A DNA stretch of 64,000 nucleotides from Paraburkholderia sp. Ac-20340 (GCF_017104965.1 NZ_JAAGPR010000009.1:1-64000), one strand, 5' to 3'; shown: positions 53,785 to 63,713, counted from the first letter of the stretch. Notes: generated from the sequence alone by a model not told the origin. Numbers and translations: made by a program.

Positions 53785-55578
53785 ATGCTGCCCGTTTCGC
53801 TGTCCCGACTACGTACTTTCATCCGTCCGCTGCGCACGATCCGCACGATGAGCGCTCCGCGCCAGCTCGCGCTGGCCCTCGCCTGTGCCGCGCTCGCCTC
53901 GGCGTTCGCCGGCGTCCCCGTCGCCCAGGCGCAGCAGCCCGACAACGCGCCGCGCATTCCGGCCGTCAACGTCAGCACCACGCTGCCGCCGAGCGTCATG
54001 GCCGGCCTCGAACGCGCGCACGTGCCGCTTTCGTCGGTGAGCGTGGTGATCGAGAAAGTCGGCGACCGCCAGCCGAGCGTCGCCGTCAACGCGGGCCAGC
54101 CGATGATGCCCGCCTCGACGATGAAGCTCGTCACCACCTGGAGCGGCCTCGCGATGCTGGGCGCCGATTACCGCTGGAAAACCAGCGCCTACACCGACGG
54201 TGAAATCGACGCGAGCGGCACGCTGCACGGCAATCTCTATATCAAGGGCACGGGCGATCCGAAACTCGTGCCCGAAGAACTGATCGATCTCGTGCAGAAG
54301 ATCCGTCAGGCCGGCGTGACGCGCATCGAAGGCGCGCTCGTGCTCGACAAGAGCGAGTTCGATCCGTCCACGCGCGATCTGCCCTCGTTCGACGGCGACA
54401 ACAGCGCGCCCTACAACGTCGGCCCCGATCCGCTGATGTACGCGTTCAAGGCGCTGTCGTTCACGTTCTCGCCGTCGCGCGAAGGCGTGTCGGTCGACAT
54501 CGTGCCGCCGGTCGCGCAATGGCAGATCGACAACCAGATCCACACGCGCGGCGGCGCCTGCGGCGGCATGCTGCCGAGCCCGCAGGTCACGCCGGGCGCG
54601 AACGGTGTCGTCACGGCCAGCTTCGCGGGCAACTACGCGATGCGCTGCGGCGAGCGCACGCTCAACATGGCCGCGCCCGTCGATCATTCGACGTTCTTCG
54701 CCGATGGTTTCCTCGCGCTCTGGCAACAGGCCGGCGGCACCTTTGCAGGCACCACGCACGAAGGCGTCGTGCCGCCGCGCGCGCGCCTGCTGGGCGTGCA
54801 CCAAAGCCCGCCGCTCGGCGATGTCGTGCACGACATCAACAAGTTCAGCAACAACGTGATGGCGCGCAATCTGTTCCTCACGCTGGGCGCCGTCGAGGGC
54901 AAGCCGCCTGCGACCACGCAGAAAGCCGCCACGGCCGTCACCACCTTCCTGCATCGCAATGGCCTTGCCATGCCCGAACTCGTGCTCGACAACGGCTGCG
55001 GTCTGTCGCGCGAGGAGCACATCAGCGCGCTGTCGCTCGCGAATCTGCTGCAGACGGCCAATGCGAGCCCGGTCGCGCAGGTGTTCATCGATTCGCTGCC
55101 GATCGTCGGCGTGGACGGCACCATGCGTAACCGCCTGACCAACGCGGGCGTGGGCGGCAACGCGCACATCAAGACCGGCACGTTGCGCGATGTGCGTGCG
55201 ATCGCGGGCTATGTGGCCGCCGAGAACGGTTCGAGCTGGATCGTCGTGAGCCTGATCAACGATCCGCGTGCGGAGTCCGCGCGCGCCGCGCACGATTCGC
55301 TGCTCGAATGGGTCTACAAGGGCATGCCTGAAGAAGCGCCGGTTTATGTCGATCCGCATCCGAAGCGTTCGACCCGGGCGTCGCGTGCGGGACACGCTTC
55401 GAAGCCCGTGGGACACGGTGCGCATGTCGAGCGCGTCGAATACACGGCGCCGGTGAAATCGGCTACGAAGTCGACGAAATCGGCCGCGAGATCGACCGCG
55501 AAGTCGGCAGAAAAGTCGACCGACAAGCCCGCCGCCAAATCGGCCACGGCCAAAAAGAAGAAACACGCTGCGCATTAA
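53785..55578 (+). CDS. dacB: D-alanyl-D-alanine carboxypeptidase/endopeptidase (PBP4)
   Basis: 597 residues from the ATG at 53785; an ATG at 53848 (576 residues) gives a more ordinary signal peptide, and neither has a good ribosome site. The signal ends AQAQ. Peptidase S13 motifs: SxxK as PASTMKLVTTW (Ser111, Lys114), SNN in INKFSNNVMARN, and KTG in HIKTGTLRDV. The large insert between the first two motifs is typical of PBP4. It trims and cuts peptidoglycan cross-links in the periplasm. The last 40 residues are a repetitive Lys/Ser/Ala tail not part of the family. Confidence 0.93.
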   Translation: MLPVSLSRLRTFIRPLRTIRTMSAPRQLALALACAALASAFAGVPVAQAQQPDNAPRIPAVNVSTTLPPSVMAGLERAHVPLSSVSVVIEKVGDRQPSVAVNAGQPMMPASTMKLVTTWSGLAMLGADYRWKTSAYTDGEIDASGTLHGNLYIKGTGDPKLVPEELIDLVQKIRQAGVTRIEGALVLDKSEFDPSTRDLPSFDGDNSAPYNVGPDPLMYAFKALSFTFSPSREGVSVDIVPPVAQWQIDNQIHTRGGACGGMLPSPQVTPGANGVVTASFAGNYAMRCGERTLNMAAPVDHSTFFADGFLALWQQAGGTFAGTTHEGVVPPRARLLGVHQSPPLGDVVHDINKFSNNVMARNLFLTLGAVEGKPPATTQKAATAVTTFLHRNGLAMPELVLDNGCGLSREEHISALSLANLLQTANASPVAQVFIDSLPIVGVDGTMRNRLTNAGVGGNAHIKTGTLRDVRAIAGYVAAENGSSWIVVSLINDPRAESARAAHDSLLEWVYKGMPEEAPVYVDPHPKRSTRASRAGHASKPVGHGAHVERVEYTAPVKSATKSTKSAARSTAKSAEKSTDKPAAKSATAKKKKHAAH

Positions 55579-55912
55579 AGGCGAGCGGGCTATCGCACGA
55601 TAGCCCGCCTGTCGTTCCATCCTCTCGCCGCCCGCCGGCTTGAGACGCCTTTAAAAGTCCTTTAAAGGCGCTCAAAAGCCACGCAAAATCGCCCTGATCA
55701 ATCGGCCAGCGGCGTCTCCCTTCGAAGTTTTCCTCTAGCAAAGCCCCGAGCGTCGCACGCGCGGGGCGTGTACCCTGACGGGCAAAGTCCGACAACGCGA
55801 CAGACACATAACAGTACGCGCGCCGGCGTCCGCATCAGACGGACAACACACAAGAGACAACACCGCCGCGCTGGCCGACCAGCGCCGCCCACGGGACAGG
55901 AGGACGACGTTC
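55579..55912. other. 334-bp intergenic region with three hairpins
   Basis: GCGGGCTATCG/CGATAGCCCGC (55585-55608) follows dacB closely and is probably its terminator although T-poor. CGCCTTTAAA (55646-55655) and TTTAAAGGCG (55661-55670) form a perfect AT-rich inverted repeat, flanked by GAG/CTC. AAGCCCCGAG/GCGGGGCG is near 55741. No gene is visible. AGGAGGA at 55899 serves the next gene. Confidence 0.55.
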
Positions 55913-56881
55913 GTGCAGTTCGACGCTGAATGGCTGCTGCTCGCCCTCGCGCCCGTGTTTCTCGCCTGCATCGGCTGGGAAGCCTGGCATCTCGCCCGCA
56001 CGCGGCCCGGCGCCGCGCTCTACAACTGGCCCGATACGCTCTGCAACGCCACGCTCGCGCTCATGCATCAGGGCACCGACAAGCTCGCGTGGCTCGTCGC
56101 GATTCCGGTTTATGCGTGGGTCTATCGGCACTGGCGCCTCGTCGACTGGCAGCCGGGGCTGCTTGCGTGGTTCGCGCTTTTCATCGCGCAGGACCTGCTC
56201 TATTACGTGTTTCATCGCGCGAGCCATCGCGTGCGCTGGCTCTGGGCCGCGCACGTCGTCCATCATTCGTCGGGACGTCTCAATCTTTCCACCGCGTTTC
56301 GCCAGAGCCTGATGTATCCGGTCGCGGGCATGTGGATGTTCTGGATTCCGCTCGCCGTACTCGGTTTTCCGCCGATGCAGATCGTCGGCATCGTGCTGGT
56401 CAATCTGGGGTTCCAGTTCTTCGTGCATACCCAGGCAATCGGCAAACTGGGCTGGCTCGAATACGTCTTCAACACGCCGTCGATGCATCGTGTGCATCAC
56501 GCGCGCAACGACTGTTATATCGATCGCAATTACGCCGGTGTGCTGGCGATCTGGGACCGGCTGTTCGGCAGCTATGTCGAGGAAGTCGCGCACGAGCCGC
56601 CCGTCTACGGCATCGTCAAGCCGCTCGACAGCGACAACCCGCTCAAGGCCAGTTTTCACGAATGGATCGCGATGGCGCGCGACTGCGCACGCATGCCCGA
56701 TACGCGCACGCGGCTTGCTGCGCTGTTCGCGCCGCCCGACTGGTGCGCGCGCCGCGATGCGATGCAGGCCGAAAGCGCGGTGGCGGCCCATCAGAACGGA
56801 TCACCCGATCGGCATCGGGTCATGAATTCGACCAACGAACTCAACGAACTCAGCGGTGACGGAAAACAACACCGAGGGTGA
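55913..56881 (+). CDS. Sterol desaturase/fatty acid hydroxylase family membrane protein
   Basis: 322 residues from a GTG at 55913, 9 bases after AGGAGG. Four or more membrane helices. The eight-histidine di-iron motifs are HRASHR, HVVHHSS, the single H near FFVHTQAIG, and HRVHHARN. Such enzymes hydroxylate or desaturate lipids using oxygen; the bacterial substrate is unknown (sterol-like, carotenoid or fatty acid). The C-terminal 40 residues are non-conserved and polar, ending NELNELSGDGKQHRG. Confidence 0.9.
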   Translation: MQFDAEWLLLALAPVFLACIGWEAWHLARTRPGAALYNWPDTLCNATLALMHQGTDKLAWLVAIPVYAWVYRHWRLVDWQPGLLAWFALFIAQDLLYYVFHRASHRVRWLWAAHVVHHSSGRLNLSTAFRQSLMYPVAGMWMFWIPLAVLGFPPMQIVGIVLVNLGFQFFVHTQAIGKLGWLEYVFNTPSMHRVHHARNDCYIDRNYAGVLAIWDRLFGSYVEEVAHEPPVYGIVKPLDSDNPLKASFHEWIAMARDCARMPDTRTRLAALFAPPDWCARRDAMQAESAVAAHQNGSPDRHRVMNSTNELNELSGDGKQHRG

Positions 56882-56907
56882 CCTCGGGTCGCGTAAGACC
56901 TGAGAGA

Positions 56908-56946
56908 TTGCGTAGGCTGTTGGCCACAGCCCGGGGAACTACGCAA
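56908..56946 (+). ncRNA. Structured RNA element before the GDSL lipoprotein gene
   Basis: TTGCGTAG (56908-56915) pairs with CTACGCAA (56939-56946), and inside it GCTGT pairs with ACAGC around TGGCC, leaving an internal CCGGGGAA. It could be part of a 5' leader, but it matches no riboswitch I can name. Confidence 0.35.
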
Positions 56947-57068
56947 AACACGAAGCGCGGCTAGCCAGGCCGCATCGGCTGGAAAAAACGCAGCAGAAAC
57001 TGGCATCAGAAGCTTGCACCAGGCAGTGGCAAGACTGGCCACGAACAGGCCCAATTAGAGGAGATGAA

Positions 57069-58457
57069 GTGAATATGAAGCACCAAGCACCGAGACACCG
57101 TACCGTGCTGCGCACCACCCAGATCGCCCTCGCGAGCGCGGTTTTCGCGCTCCTCGCCGCCTGCGGCGGCAGCAGCGGCGGCGACAACAATTCCAATGCC
57201 ACGCCCGCGTCGGGCACCAAGCTGCAGGTCGTGGCCTTCGGCACCAGCCTGACGGACGCCGGCACCTATTCCGAGCAGATCACGCCGGGCTTCGGCGGCG
57301 GCCGCTTCACGACCAATCCGGGCGAAGTCTGGGCGCAAAAGGTCTCCGAATACTTCGGCTACAGCCTCGATCCGGCCTTCGAAGGCGGCTTCGGCCTGCC
57401 GCTGACGGCCACCGGCGGCCTCGACTACGCTCAGGGCGGCGCCTACGTCTACACCGGCGGCGTGAGCGACACCAGCGTCGCCATCCCGACCGCCAGCCAG
57501 CAGCCGATCACGTGGCAGCTCCAGCAATACCTGGCGCAGCACGGCAGCTTCAATGCGAATCAGCTCGTGCTCGTCGAAGGCGGCGCGAACGAAATCCTGA
57601 ATCTCATCGAGACCGACAACGCCGCTGGCCTGACCGCCTTCGGCACGGCGCTCGCATCGAGCACGTACGCCACGCTGGTGAGCAACACCACGGTGCAGCA
57701 GCAAACCGTCGCGGCACTGGTCCAGCAAGGCTTCACCACCGCGCAGGCGACCGCCCTCGTGCCGGCCGCCGTGCTGCTGCAGGTGATCAAGGCCGATGCG
57801 AACGCGAGCACCGACTTCGCGTCGATCATGCCGATCCTCAACGCCGCGGGCGAACTCGCCAGCCTCGTCAACACGCAGATCGCCGGTACGCCGAAGGTGG
57901 CCGTCGTGACCGTGCCCGACATCGGCAAGACGCCGGCCGCGCTCGCTGTGGACGCGGCCGTGAGCGCCACGCCGGGCTCCTCGGGCGCGCCCGACCAGGC
58001 ACTGTCGCTGATCTCGGCGGCCTACAACCTCACGCTGATCCAGGGTCTCGCGACGTCGATCACCGCGAAGAAGGTGGTGCTGGTCGACACGTTCTCATGG
58101 CTCGACCAGTCGATCACGAACGCGACGAGCCTCGGCTTCAAGGTGACGAACACCGGTACGGCCTGCAACCTGACGCTGATGCAGCAGAACGCGACCAACT
58201 ACGCGCTGGCGCATCCTTCGGTGCTGGGTCTGCCGGCCGGCACGTCGCAGTCGGTGATCGACGCGGCAGCGGCCGTGTACGGTGCGAACTTCGCCTCGTC
58301 GCTGTTCTGCTCGCCGCAGACGCTGACGACCGCCGACGCGCCCACGACCTATATGTTCGCGGATCAGGTGCACCCGAGCACGGCGCTGCACGCGCAGTTC
58401 GCCGCCTATGTCGAGACGCAGCTGGCTGCAGCGGGTATCGGCAAGGCACCGCAGTAA
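57069..58457 (+). CDS. GDSL-like esterase/lipase lipoprotein
   Basis: 462 residues from a GTG at 57069, with AGAGGAGA 5 bases upstream; the ATG at 57075 is the alternative. Lipobox LLAAC (Cys32). SGNH-hydrolase block I is VVAFGTSLTDAG, in which the usual GDSL reads GTSL (nucleophile Ser60). Block III is VEGGANE, and block V DQVHPS near the C-terminus supplies Asp and His. It is anchored in the envelope and probably hydrolyses esters. It is preceded by a structured leader. Confidence 0.85.
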   Translation: MNMKHQAPRHRTVLRTTQIALASAVFALLAACGGSSGGDNNSNATPASGTKLQVVAFGTSLTDAGTYSEQITPGFGGGRFTTNPGEVWAQKVSEYFGYSLDPAFEGGFGLPLTATGGLDYAQGGAYVYTGGVSDTSVAIPTASQQPITWQLQQYLAQHGSFNANQLVLVEGGANEILNLIETDNAAGLTAFGTALASSTYATLVSNTTVQQQTVAALVQQGFTTAQATALVPAAVLLQVIKADANASTDFASIMPILNAAGELASLVNTQIAGTPKVAVVTVPDIGKTPAALAVDAAVSATPGSSGAPDQALSLISAAYNLTLIQGLATSITAKKVVLVDTFSWLDQSITNATSLGFKVTNTGTACNLTLMQQNATNYALAHPSVLGLPAGTSQSVIDAAAAVYGANFASSLFCSPQTLTTADAPTTYMFADQVHPSTALHAQFAAYVETQLAAAGIGKAPQ

Positions 58458-58490
58458 AGGCGCACGCGCAGGTTCGTCCTGCGCAAAGCA

Positions 58491-58528
58491 AAACACCCCA
58501 CGCGCCTTGCGGCCGTGGGGTGTTTTTT
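58491..58528. terminator. Bidirectional terminator between GDSL gene and threonylcarbamoyl-AMP synthase
   Basis: AAAACACCCCACG and CGTGGGGTGTTTT form a 13-bp stem with a 10-base loop and a six-T run. Confidence 0.9.
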
Positions 58529-58556
58529 CATGGCGATGCGCAAAATGCGCGCGACG

Positions 58557-59597
58557 TCAGTCCTGCTGTTGCTCGAACGCCGCCGCCGCGCGGCCAAGCC
58601 GGTCGTTCACGGCGATCCATTCGATCGTCTCCGGCAGCTTCTCGATGAGAATGCGCGAAACGTTCGCACGATCGAGCGCGCGCAACAGGCTGTACAGCTC
58701 GCGAGCGTAGATCTGCGGTTCTTCCGGCGCGCCGACGAAATGCACATTGGCAGCCGTGGCCCACGCCTGCGCGCGCGAAGCCCGCGCGACCAGCGCCACG
58801 GTTTCGCCCGCCTCGCGTGCGGCCGCCAGCATCGGCTCCAGCGCATCGAACGGCAGCAGCGCGAGCGGCGTGCGCGGCGCGTAATGCGCCTTGAGCGTGC
58901 CCGAAGCGCGCGGCGCGGTGGCGTCCGAACCATCGGGCAGACGCGGCGCTTCGCCCAGCACGCGCGCGATGTCCTGCGGACTCACGTGACCGGGACGCAG
59001 CAAGGCCGGGAAGCCGCGCGAGAGATCGAGAATCGTCGATTCGATGCCGACGTCGCATGCGCCGCCATCGAGCACATGCACATCCGCGCCGAACTCGTCG
59101 CGCACGTGCTGCGCGGTGGTCGGGCTCACATGACCGAAGCGGTTCGCCGACGGCGCCGCCACGCCGCCATGACCGCCGCGCCGCTGCGAGAACGCCGCCA
59201 GCAGACGCTGCGCGACCGGATGCGACGGGCAACGCAGGCCGACCGAATCCTGACCGCCGCTCACCGCATCGGGAATGCGCGCGTGGCGCTTCACGATCAG
59301 CGTGAGCGGGCCGGGCCAGAAGGCATCGACAAGCTTTTGCGCCGCTTCCGGCCACTCGGCCGCCCAGTACGTGGGATCGCCGCCAGGCGGCAGATGGACG
59401 ATGACCGGATGATTGGCCGGACGCCCCTTCGCGGCATAAATGCCCGCGACGGCAGCGGGCGAAGCCGCATCGCCGCCCAGACCGTAGACGGTCTCGGTCG
59501 GAAACGCGACCAGCTCGCCCGCGTCGAGCAAGGCGGCGGCCTGCTCGATTTCGGCGTCGGTCGGATGCGCGGCGGTGCGGATCTGCTGATCGGACAT
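58557..59597 (-). CDS. L-threonylcarbamoyladenylate synthase (Sua5 type)
   Basis: 346 residues from the ATG at 59597; a TTG four codons upstream is possible. The N-terminal YrdC/TsaC domain has LVAFPTETVYGLGGDA, KGRPANHPVIVHL, WPGPLTLIVKR and APSANRFGHVSPTTAQHV. The C-terminal Sua5 domain (about 220-346) begins after the linker ASGTLKAHYAPRTPL. It makes the threonylcarbamoyl-AMP used to build t6A37 in tRNAs reading ANN codons. It starts 13 bases after the purK stop, last gene of the pur cluster. Confidence 0.93.
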   Translation of the reverse strand: MSDQQIRTAAHPTDAEIEQAAALLDAGELVAFPTETVYGLGGDAASPAAVAGIYAAKGRPANHPVIVHLPPGGDPTYWAAEWPEAAQKLVDAFWPGPLTLIVKRHARIPDAVSGGQDSVGLRCPSHPVAQRLLAAFSQRRGGHGGVAAPSANRFGHVSPTTAQHVRDEFGADVHVLDGGACDVGIESTILDLSRGFPALLRPGHVSPQDIARVLGEAPRLPDGSDATAPRASGTLKAHYAPRTPLALLPFDALEPMLAAAREAGETVALVARASRAQAWATAANVHFVGAPEEPQIYARELYSLLRALDRANVSRILIEKLPETIEWIAVNDRLGRAAAAFEQQQD

Positions 59598-59610
59598 GTC
59601 GCGGTCCAAC

Positions 59611-60828
59611 TCAGCTCGTGACGATGTGCAGCAGGCGCGCGCAATCGCGTGCGGCCGTGCGCGCTTCGTCGAGCGTGGGCGCGGTGAAGTTCACGTGGCC
59701 CATCTTGCGGCCCGGGCGTGCATCTTCCTTGCCGTACAGATGCAGGCGCGCAGCCGGCATCGCCGCGACCTGATCCCACGGCGGCGTGATGGGCGCGGCG
59801 CCCTTCTGGGCCTTCGCTTCGCCCGCACCGGCCGGGAACCACACATCGCCGAGGATGTTGAGCATCACGGCCGGCGAGTGCTGGCGCGTGTCGCCCAGCG
59901 GCATGCCCGTCATCGCGCGCACCTGCTGCTCGAACTGGCTCGTGGCGCACGCATCGGTCGTGTAATGACCCGAGTTGTGCGGACGCGGCGCCATTTCGTT
60001 GGCGACCATCGACCCGTCTTCGAGGATAAAGAACTCCACGCACAGCACGCCGACATAACCGAGCTTCGCGGCGATCTGCAGCGCGGCCTGCTGGGCCTGC
60101 TGCACGAGCACGTCGCTTGCGTCGGGCGCGGGCACGATGGTGTGCGACAGCACGCCGTTACGGTGCGTGTTCTGCGCGAGCGGATACACCACCGCCGCGC
60201 CGTTCGCGCCGCGCGCAATCAGCGCGCTCACTTCGAACTTGAGCGGCAGACGCTTTTCCAGCACGCAAGGCACGCCGGCGAGCGACGCATGCGCTTCGCG
60301 CACTTCGTCGGCGTTGGTCACGCGAATCTGGCCTTTGCCGTCGTAACCCATGCGCGCGGTCTTGAGAATGCCGGGGAGCACGGCCGTGAGCGTCGCATCG
60401 TCGATGGCGGCCAGCGCCTGCGACGATTCGATCACCACATGCGGCGCGACCGGCACGCCCGAGGCAGCGATAAAGCGCTTTTCGGCAATGCGGTCCTGCG
60501 CGACGGCCACGCAGCGGCCGGCGGGACTCACGAAAGTCGATTTGGCGAGCGCGTCGAGACTTGCGGCGGGCACGTTCTCGAATTCGGTCGAGATCGCGGC
60601 GCACAGGCGCGCGAGTTCGGTGAGCGCGGCTTCGTCGTCGTAGGCCGCGCAGATGTGGCGGTCGGCCACGGCGCCTGCGGGACTCGTCGCGTCGGGATCG
60701 AGCACGGCGACGCGATAGCCCATCGCCTGAGCGGCAAAACAGAACATGCGGCCAAGCTGGCCGCCACCCACCATACCCAGCCATGCGCCGGGCAGGATCG
60801 GTGAAACCGGAGAATTGTCAGGAGTCAT
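59611..60828 (-). CDS. purK: N5-carboxyaminoimidazole ribonucleotide synthase PurK
   Basis: 405 residues; ATP-grasp fold. N-terminus [33 protein letters not shown], central ATP-binding region [15 protein letters not shown], and catalytic segment [27 protein letters not shown]. It carboxylates aminoimidazole ribonucleotide with bicarbonate and ATP in purine synthesis; PurE then rearranges the product. The start is at 60828; an in-frame alternative is not seen. A 160-bp gap separates it from purE. Confidence 0.96.
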   Translation of the reverse strand: MTPDNSPVSPILPGAWLGMVGGGQLGRMFCFAAQAMGYRVAVLDPDATSPAGAVADRHICAAYDDEAALTELARLCAAISTEFENVPAASLDALAKSTFVSPAGRCVAVAQDRIAEKRFIAASGVPVAPHVVIESSQALAAIDDATLTAVLPGILKTARMGYDGKGQIRVTNADEVREAHASLAGVPCVLEKRLPLKFEVSALIARGANGAAVVYPLAQNTHRNGVLSHTIVPAPDASDVLVQQAQQAALQIAAKLGYVGVLCVEFFILEDGSMVANEMAPRPHNSGHYTTDACATSQFEQQVRAMTGMPLGDTRQHSPAVMLNILGDVWFPAGAGEAKAQKGAAPITPPWDQVAAMPAARLHLYGKEDARPGRKMGHVNFTAPTLDEARTAARDCARLLHIVTS

Positions 60829-60912
60829 CTTCGTGGTCGGTCACGGCTGGCCGCGGCGCGTGGGGTGCGACGCGCGGACCAGACCGGGGTTTAACGTCGG
60901 CGGGACGTGCCT

Positions 60913-60959
60913 GATATCGACAACAAATCGACGATATATCAACGATATAGCGCCGATAT
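60913..60959 (-). repeat. Phased GATAT/ATATC repeats between purE and purK
   Basis: GATAT begins at 60913, 60933, 60944 and 60955 on the plus strand, the last three 11 bases apart, embedded as CGATAT each time. They lie in the 160-bp purE-purK gap and could be a regulator-binding array or an internal promoter region. Confidence 0.45.
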
Positions 60960-60988
60960 GCACGCAGCGCCCGCGCCGACGGGGGCGC

Positions 60989-61507
60989 TTACAGCGCCGG
61001 CAACACCATCGCATGCGCCGCTTCGTTCTGGCGCACACGGAAAGCCGCGAGCTTGTTCGCGTATTCGGGATCGGTCCCGCTCAGCATCGAAACGGCGAAG
61101 AGCGCCGCATTGGCCGCGCCCGCCTCGCCGATGGCGAAGGTCGCAACCGGCACGCCCTTGGGCATCTGCACGATCGAATGGAGCGAATCCACGCCCTTCA
61201 GATACTTGCTGACCGCCGGCACGCCGAGCACCGGCACCGTGGTCTTGGCCGCCAGCATGCCCGGCAGATGCGCCGCGCCGCCCGCGCCCGCGATGATCGC
61301 GCGCAGGCCGCGCTCGCGCGCTTTCTCCGCGTACTCGAACATCTCGTCGGGCATGCGGTGCGCCGAAACGACCTTGGCCTCGTACGCCACGCCGAACTCC
61401 TGCAGGATCGCGACCGCGTGCTTCATCACATCCCAGTCGGAGCTGGAGCCCATCAACACGCCGACGAGCGGCGCCGCATGCTGGTGAGCCGTCTGAACTT
61501 CGCTCAT
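60989..61507 (-). CDS. purE: N5-carboxyaminoimidazole ribonucleotide mutase PurE (class I)
   Basis: 172 residues from the ATG at 61507, with AGAAGGAAG upstream. Signature [21 protein letters not shown], catalytic His in [15 protein letters not shown], and [24 protein letters not shown], all typical of bacterial class I PurE. It follows purC by 27 bases. It works directly after PurK in purine synthesis. Confidence 0.96.
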   Translation of the reverse strand: MSEVQTAHQHAAPLVGVLMGSSSDWDVMKHAVAILQEFGVAYEAKVVSAHRMPDEMFEYAEKARERGLRAIIAGAGGAAHLPGMLAAKTTVPVLGVPAVSKYLKGVDSLHSIVQMPKGVPVATFAIGEAGAANAALFAVSMLSGTDPEYANKLAAFRVRQNEAAHAMVLPAL

Positions 61508-61534
61508 TGTGCTTCCTTCTTCCCTCAAATGACT

Positions 61535-62425
61535 TTAGGCGAGCTTCTGGCCGGTCAGGCGCTCAAGCGCTTCCTGATACTTGGCCGAGGTCTTTTCGAT
61601 CACATCTTCGGGCAGCTTCGGTGCCGGCGGCTCCTTCGCCCAGTCCTGGGTTTCGAGCCAGTCGCGCACGAACTGCTTGTCGAACGACGGCGGGTTCGAG
61701 CCCACCTGATACTGGTCAGCCGGCCAGAAACGCGACGAGTCGGCCGTGAGCGCCTCGTCCATCAGGAACAGCTGGCCGTTGTTGTCCAGACCAAACTCGA
61801 ACTTGGTGTCGGCGATGATGATGCCGCGCGTGGCAGCGTAATCGGCGGCTTCCTTGTACAGCTTGATCGAGATTTCCTTGATCGTGCGCGAGAGTTCGGT
61901 GCCGATGCGGCGCTCCATCTCGTCGTACGTGATGTTCTCGTCGTGATGACCCATTTCGGCCTTGGCGGCCGGCGTGAAAATCGGCTCGGGCAGCTTTTGC
62001 GCGTTCTGCAGGCCTTCCGGCAGTTGCACGCCGCACACCGCGCCGGTTGCCTGGTAATCCTTCCAGCCGCTACCGGCCAGATAGCCGCGCACCACGGCTT
62101 CGACGAGGATCGGCTCGAGGCGCTTGACCACGACGGCGCGGCCCTTGACCTGCTCGACTTCGTCGGCGGACACGACGGTTTCCGGCGCCACGCCCGTGAG
62201 GTGGTTCGGCACGACGTGCTTGAGCTTCTCGAACCAGAAGTCAGCCATCTGGTTGAGCACCTCGCCCTTGCGCGGAATCGGCTCGCCCATGATGACGTCG
62301 AACGCCGACAGGCGGTCGGTCGTGACGATCAGCAGCTTGTCGGTGCCCACGGCGTAGTTGTCGCGGACCTTGCCGCGGCCGAGGAGCGGCAGCGAGCTGA
62401 GCGTGGATTCGTAGAGGGTAGACAT
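61535..62425 (-). CDS. purC: Phosphoribosylaminoimidazole-succinocarboxamide synthase PurC
   Basis: 296 residues. Nucleotide-binding opening [33 protein letters not shown] and SAICAR-synthase motifs [43 protein letters not shown] and [10 protein letters not shown]. The length of about 296 fits the longer PurC type of beta-proteobacteria. It couples CAIR with aspartate. The order fba-purC-purE-purK-Sua5 is conserved in Burkholderiaceae. Confidence 0.96.
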   Translation of the reverse strand: MSTLYESTLSSLPLLGRGKVRDNYAVGTDKLLIVTTDRLSAFDVIMGEPIPRKGEVLNQMADFWFEKLKHVVPNHLTGVAPETVVSADEVEQVKGRAVVVKRLEPILVEAVVRGYLAGSGWKDYQATGAVCGVQLPEGLQNAQKLPEPIFTPAAKAEMGHHDENITYDEMERRIGTELSRTIKEISIKLYKEAADYAATRGIIIADTKFEFGLDNNGQLFLMDEALTADSSRFWPADQYQVGSNPPSFDKQFVRDWLETQDWAKEPPAPKLPEDVIEKTSAKYQEALERLTGQKLA

Positions 62426-62542
62426 CGTCGTGATTCGCTAAAAAGACAGTTCGAGGACTATCGAAACAGAAGGCGGAACCCCGGCCTGCGATGCAAGCTG
62501 AAGGCGGAATTCTGAGGGTATTGCGAGGTTAAACCAAAAAGC

Positions 62543-62585
62543 ACGTCGCCGTCCCCCAAAACAGGCGGAAACGGCGACGTTTTTG
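62543..62585 (-). terminator. Terminator between fba and purC
   Basis: ACGTCGCCGT and ACGGCGACGT pair over 10 bp with an 18-base loop; minus-strand GCTTTTTGG follows. It should end the fba transcript, leaving purC with its own promoter in the remaining ~115 bases. Confidence 0.7.
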
Positions 62586-62648
62586 TCTCGCCGCGAGCGC
62601 ACGGCTTTTAACCCGCACGCTCGCAGATCAAGGCGGTTTTATCCGAAC

Positions 62649-63713
62649 TTAGCGCACGATCTGTGCGAGTTCGCCCGACTTGTACTTCTCGGCGATCTTG
62701 TCGAGCGAGACCGGCTTGATCTTGCCAGCCTGGCCTTCGCAACCGAACGCGAGGAAGCGGTCCACGCAGACCTTCTTCGCAGCTTCGCGAGCCGGCTTCA
62801 GGTAATCGCGCGGGTCGAACTTCGACGGGTTTTCGAACATATAGCGACGGATCGCGCCCGTGATGGCCAGACGCAGGTCGGTGTCGATATTGATCTTGCG
62901 CACGCCATGACGAATGCCTTCCTGGATCTCCTCCACCGGCACGCCGTACGTTTCCTTCATGTCGCCGCCGAATTCGCGGATTTCAGCCAGCAGTTCCTGC
63001 GGCACCGACGACGAACCGTGCATGACCAGGTGCGTGTTCGGGATGCGTGCGTGGATTTCCTTGATGCGCTGGATCGACAGGATGTCGCCCGTGGGCTTCT
63101 TGGAGAACTTGTAGGCGCCGTGCGAGGTGCCGATTGCGATCGCCAGTGCGTCGCACTGGGTCAGCTTCACGAAGTCGGCGGCCTGCTCCGGGTCCGTCAG
63201 GAGCTGTTCGCGCGTCATGGTGCCTTCCGCGCCGTGACCGTCTTCCTTGTCGCCCATCAGGGTTTCCAGCGAACCGAGCACGCCCAGTTCCGCTTCGACC
63301 GTGACGCCGATCGAGTGCGCCATTTCGACGACCTTGCGCGAGACATCGACGTTGTACTCGTAGGAAGCGACCGTCTTGCCGTCGGCTTCGAGCGAACCGT
63401 CCATCATCACGCTGGTGAAGCCGCTGCGGATCGCAGCCATGCAGACCGCCGGCGACTGGCCGTGGTCCTGGTGCATCACGACGGGGATATGCGGATACGA
63501 CTCGACCGCCGCTTCGATCAGGTGGCGCAGGAACGGCTCGCCCGCGTACTTACGCGCGCCGGCCGAGGCCTGCATGATCACGGGCGAGCCGACCTGGCTG
63601 GCCGCTTCCATGATCGCCTGAACCTGTTCGAGGTTGTTCACGTTGAACGCGGGCAGACCGTAGCCGTTTTCGGCCGCATGGTCGAGCAGTTGACGCATTG
63701 AAACGAGAGGCAT
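62649..63713 (-). CDS. fba: Fructose-bisphosphate aldolase, class II (Calvin-cycle subtype)
   Basis: 354 residues. Zinc-ligand histidines in [12 protein letters not shown], substrate loop [41 protein letters not shown] with catalytic acid, [19 protein letters not shown] and the [18 protein letters not shown] end. The class IIA-type length and the HGAEGT insert are those of the cbbA-like form found in Burkholderia glycolysis. It reversibly cleaves fructose 1,6-bisphosphate. ATG at 63713 with AAAGGAG upstream. Confidence 0.95.
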   Translation of the reverse strand: MPLVSMRQLLDHAAENGYGLPAFNVNNLEQVQAIMEAASQVGSPVIMQASAGARKYAGEPFLRHLIEAAVESYPHIPVVMHQDHGQSPAVCMAAIRSGFTSVMMDGSLEADGKTVASYEYNVDVSRKVVEMAHSIGVTVEAELGVLGSLETLMGDKEDGHGAEGTMTREQLLTDPEQAADFVKLTQCDALAIAIGTSHGAYKFSKKPTGDILSIQRIKEIHARIPNTHLVMHGSSSVPQELLAEIREFGGDMKETYGVPVEEIQEGIRHGVRKINIDTDLRLAITGAIRRYMFENPSKFDPRDYLKPAREAAKKVCVDRFLAFGCEGQAGKIKPVSLDKIAEKYKSGELAQIVR

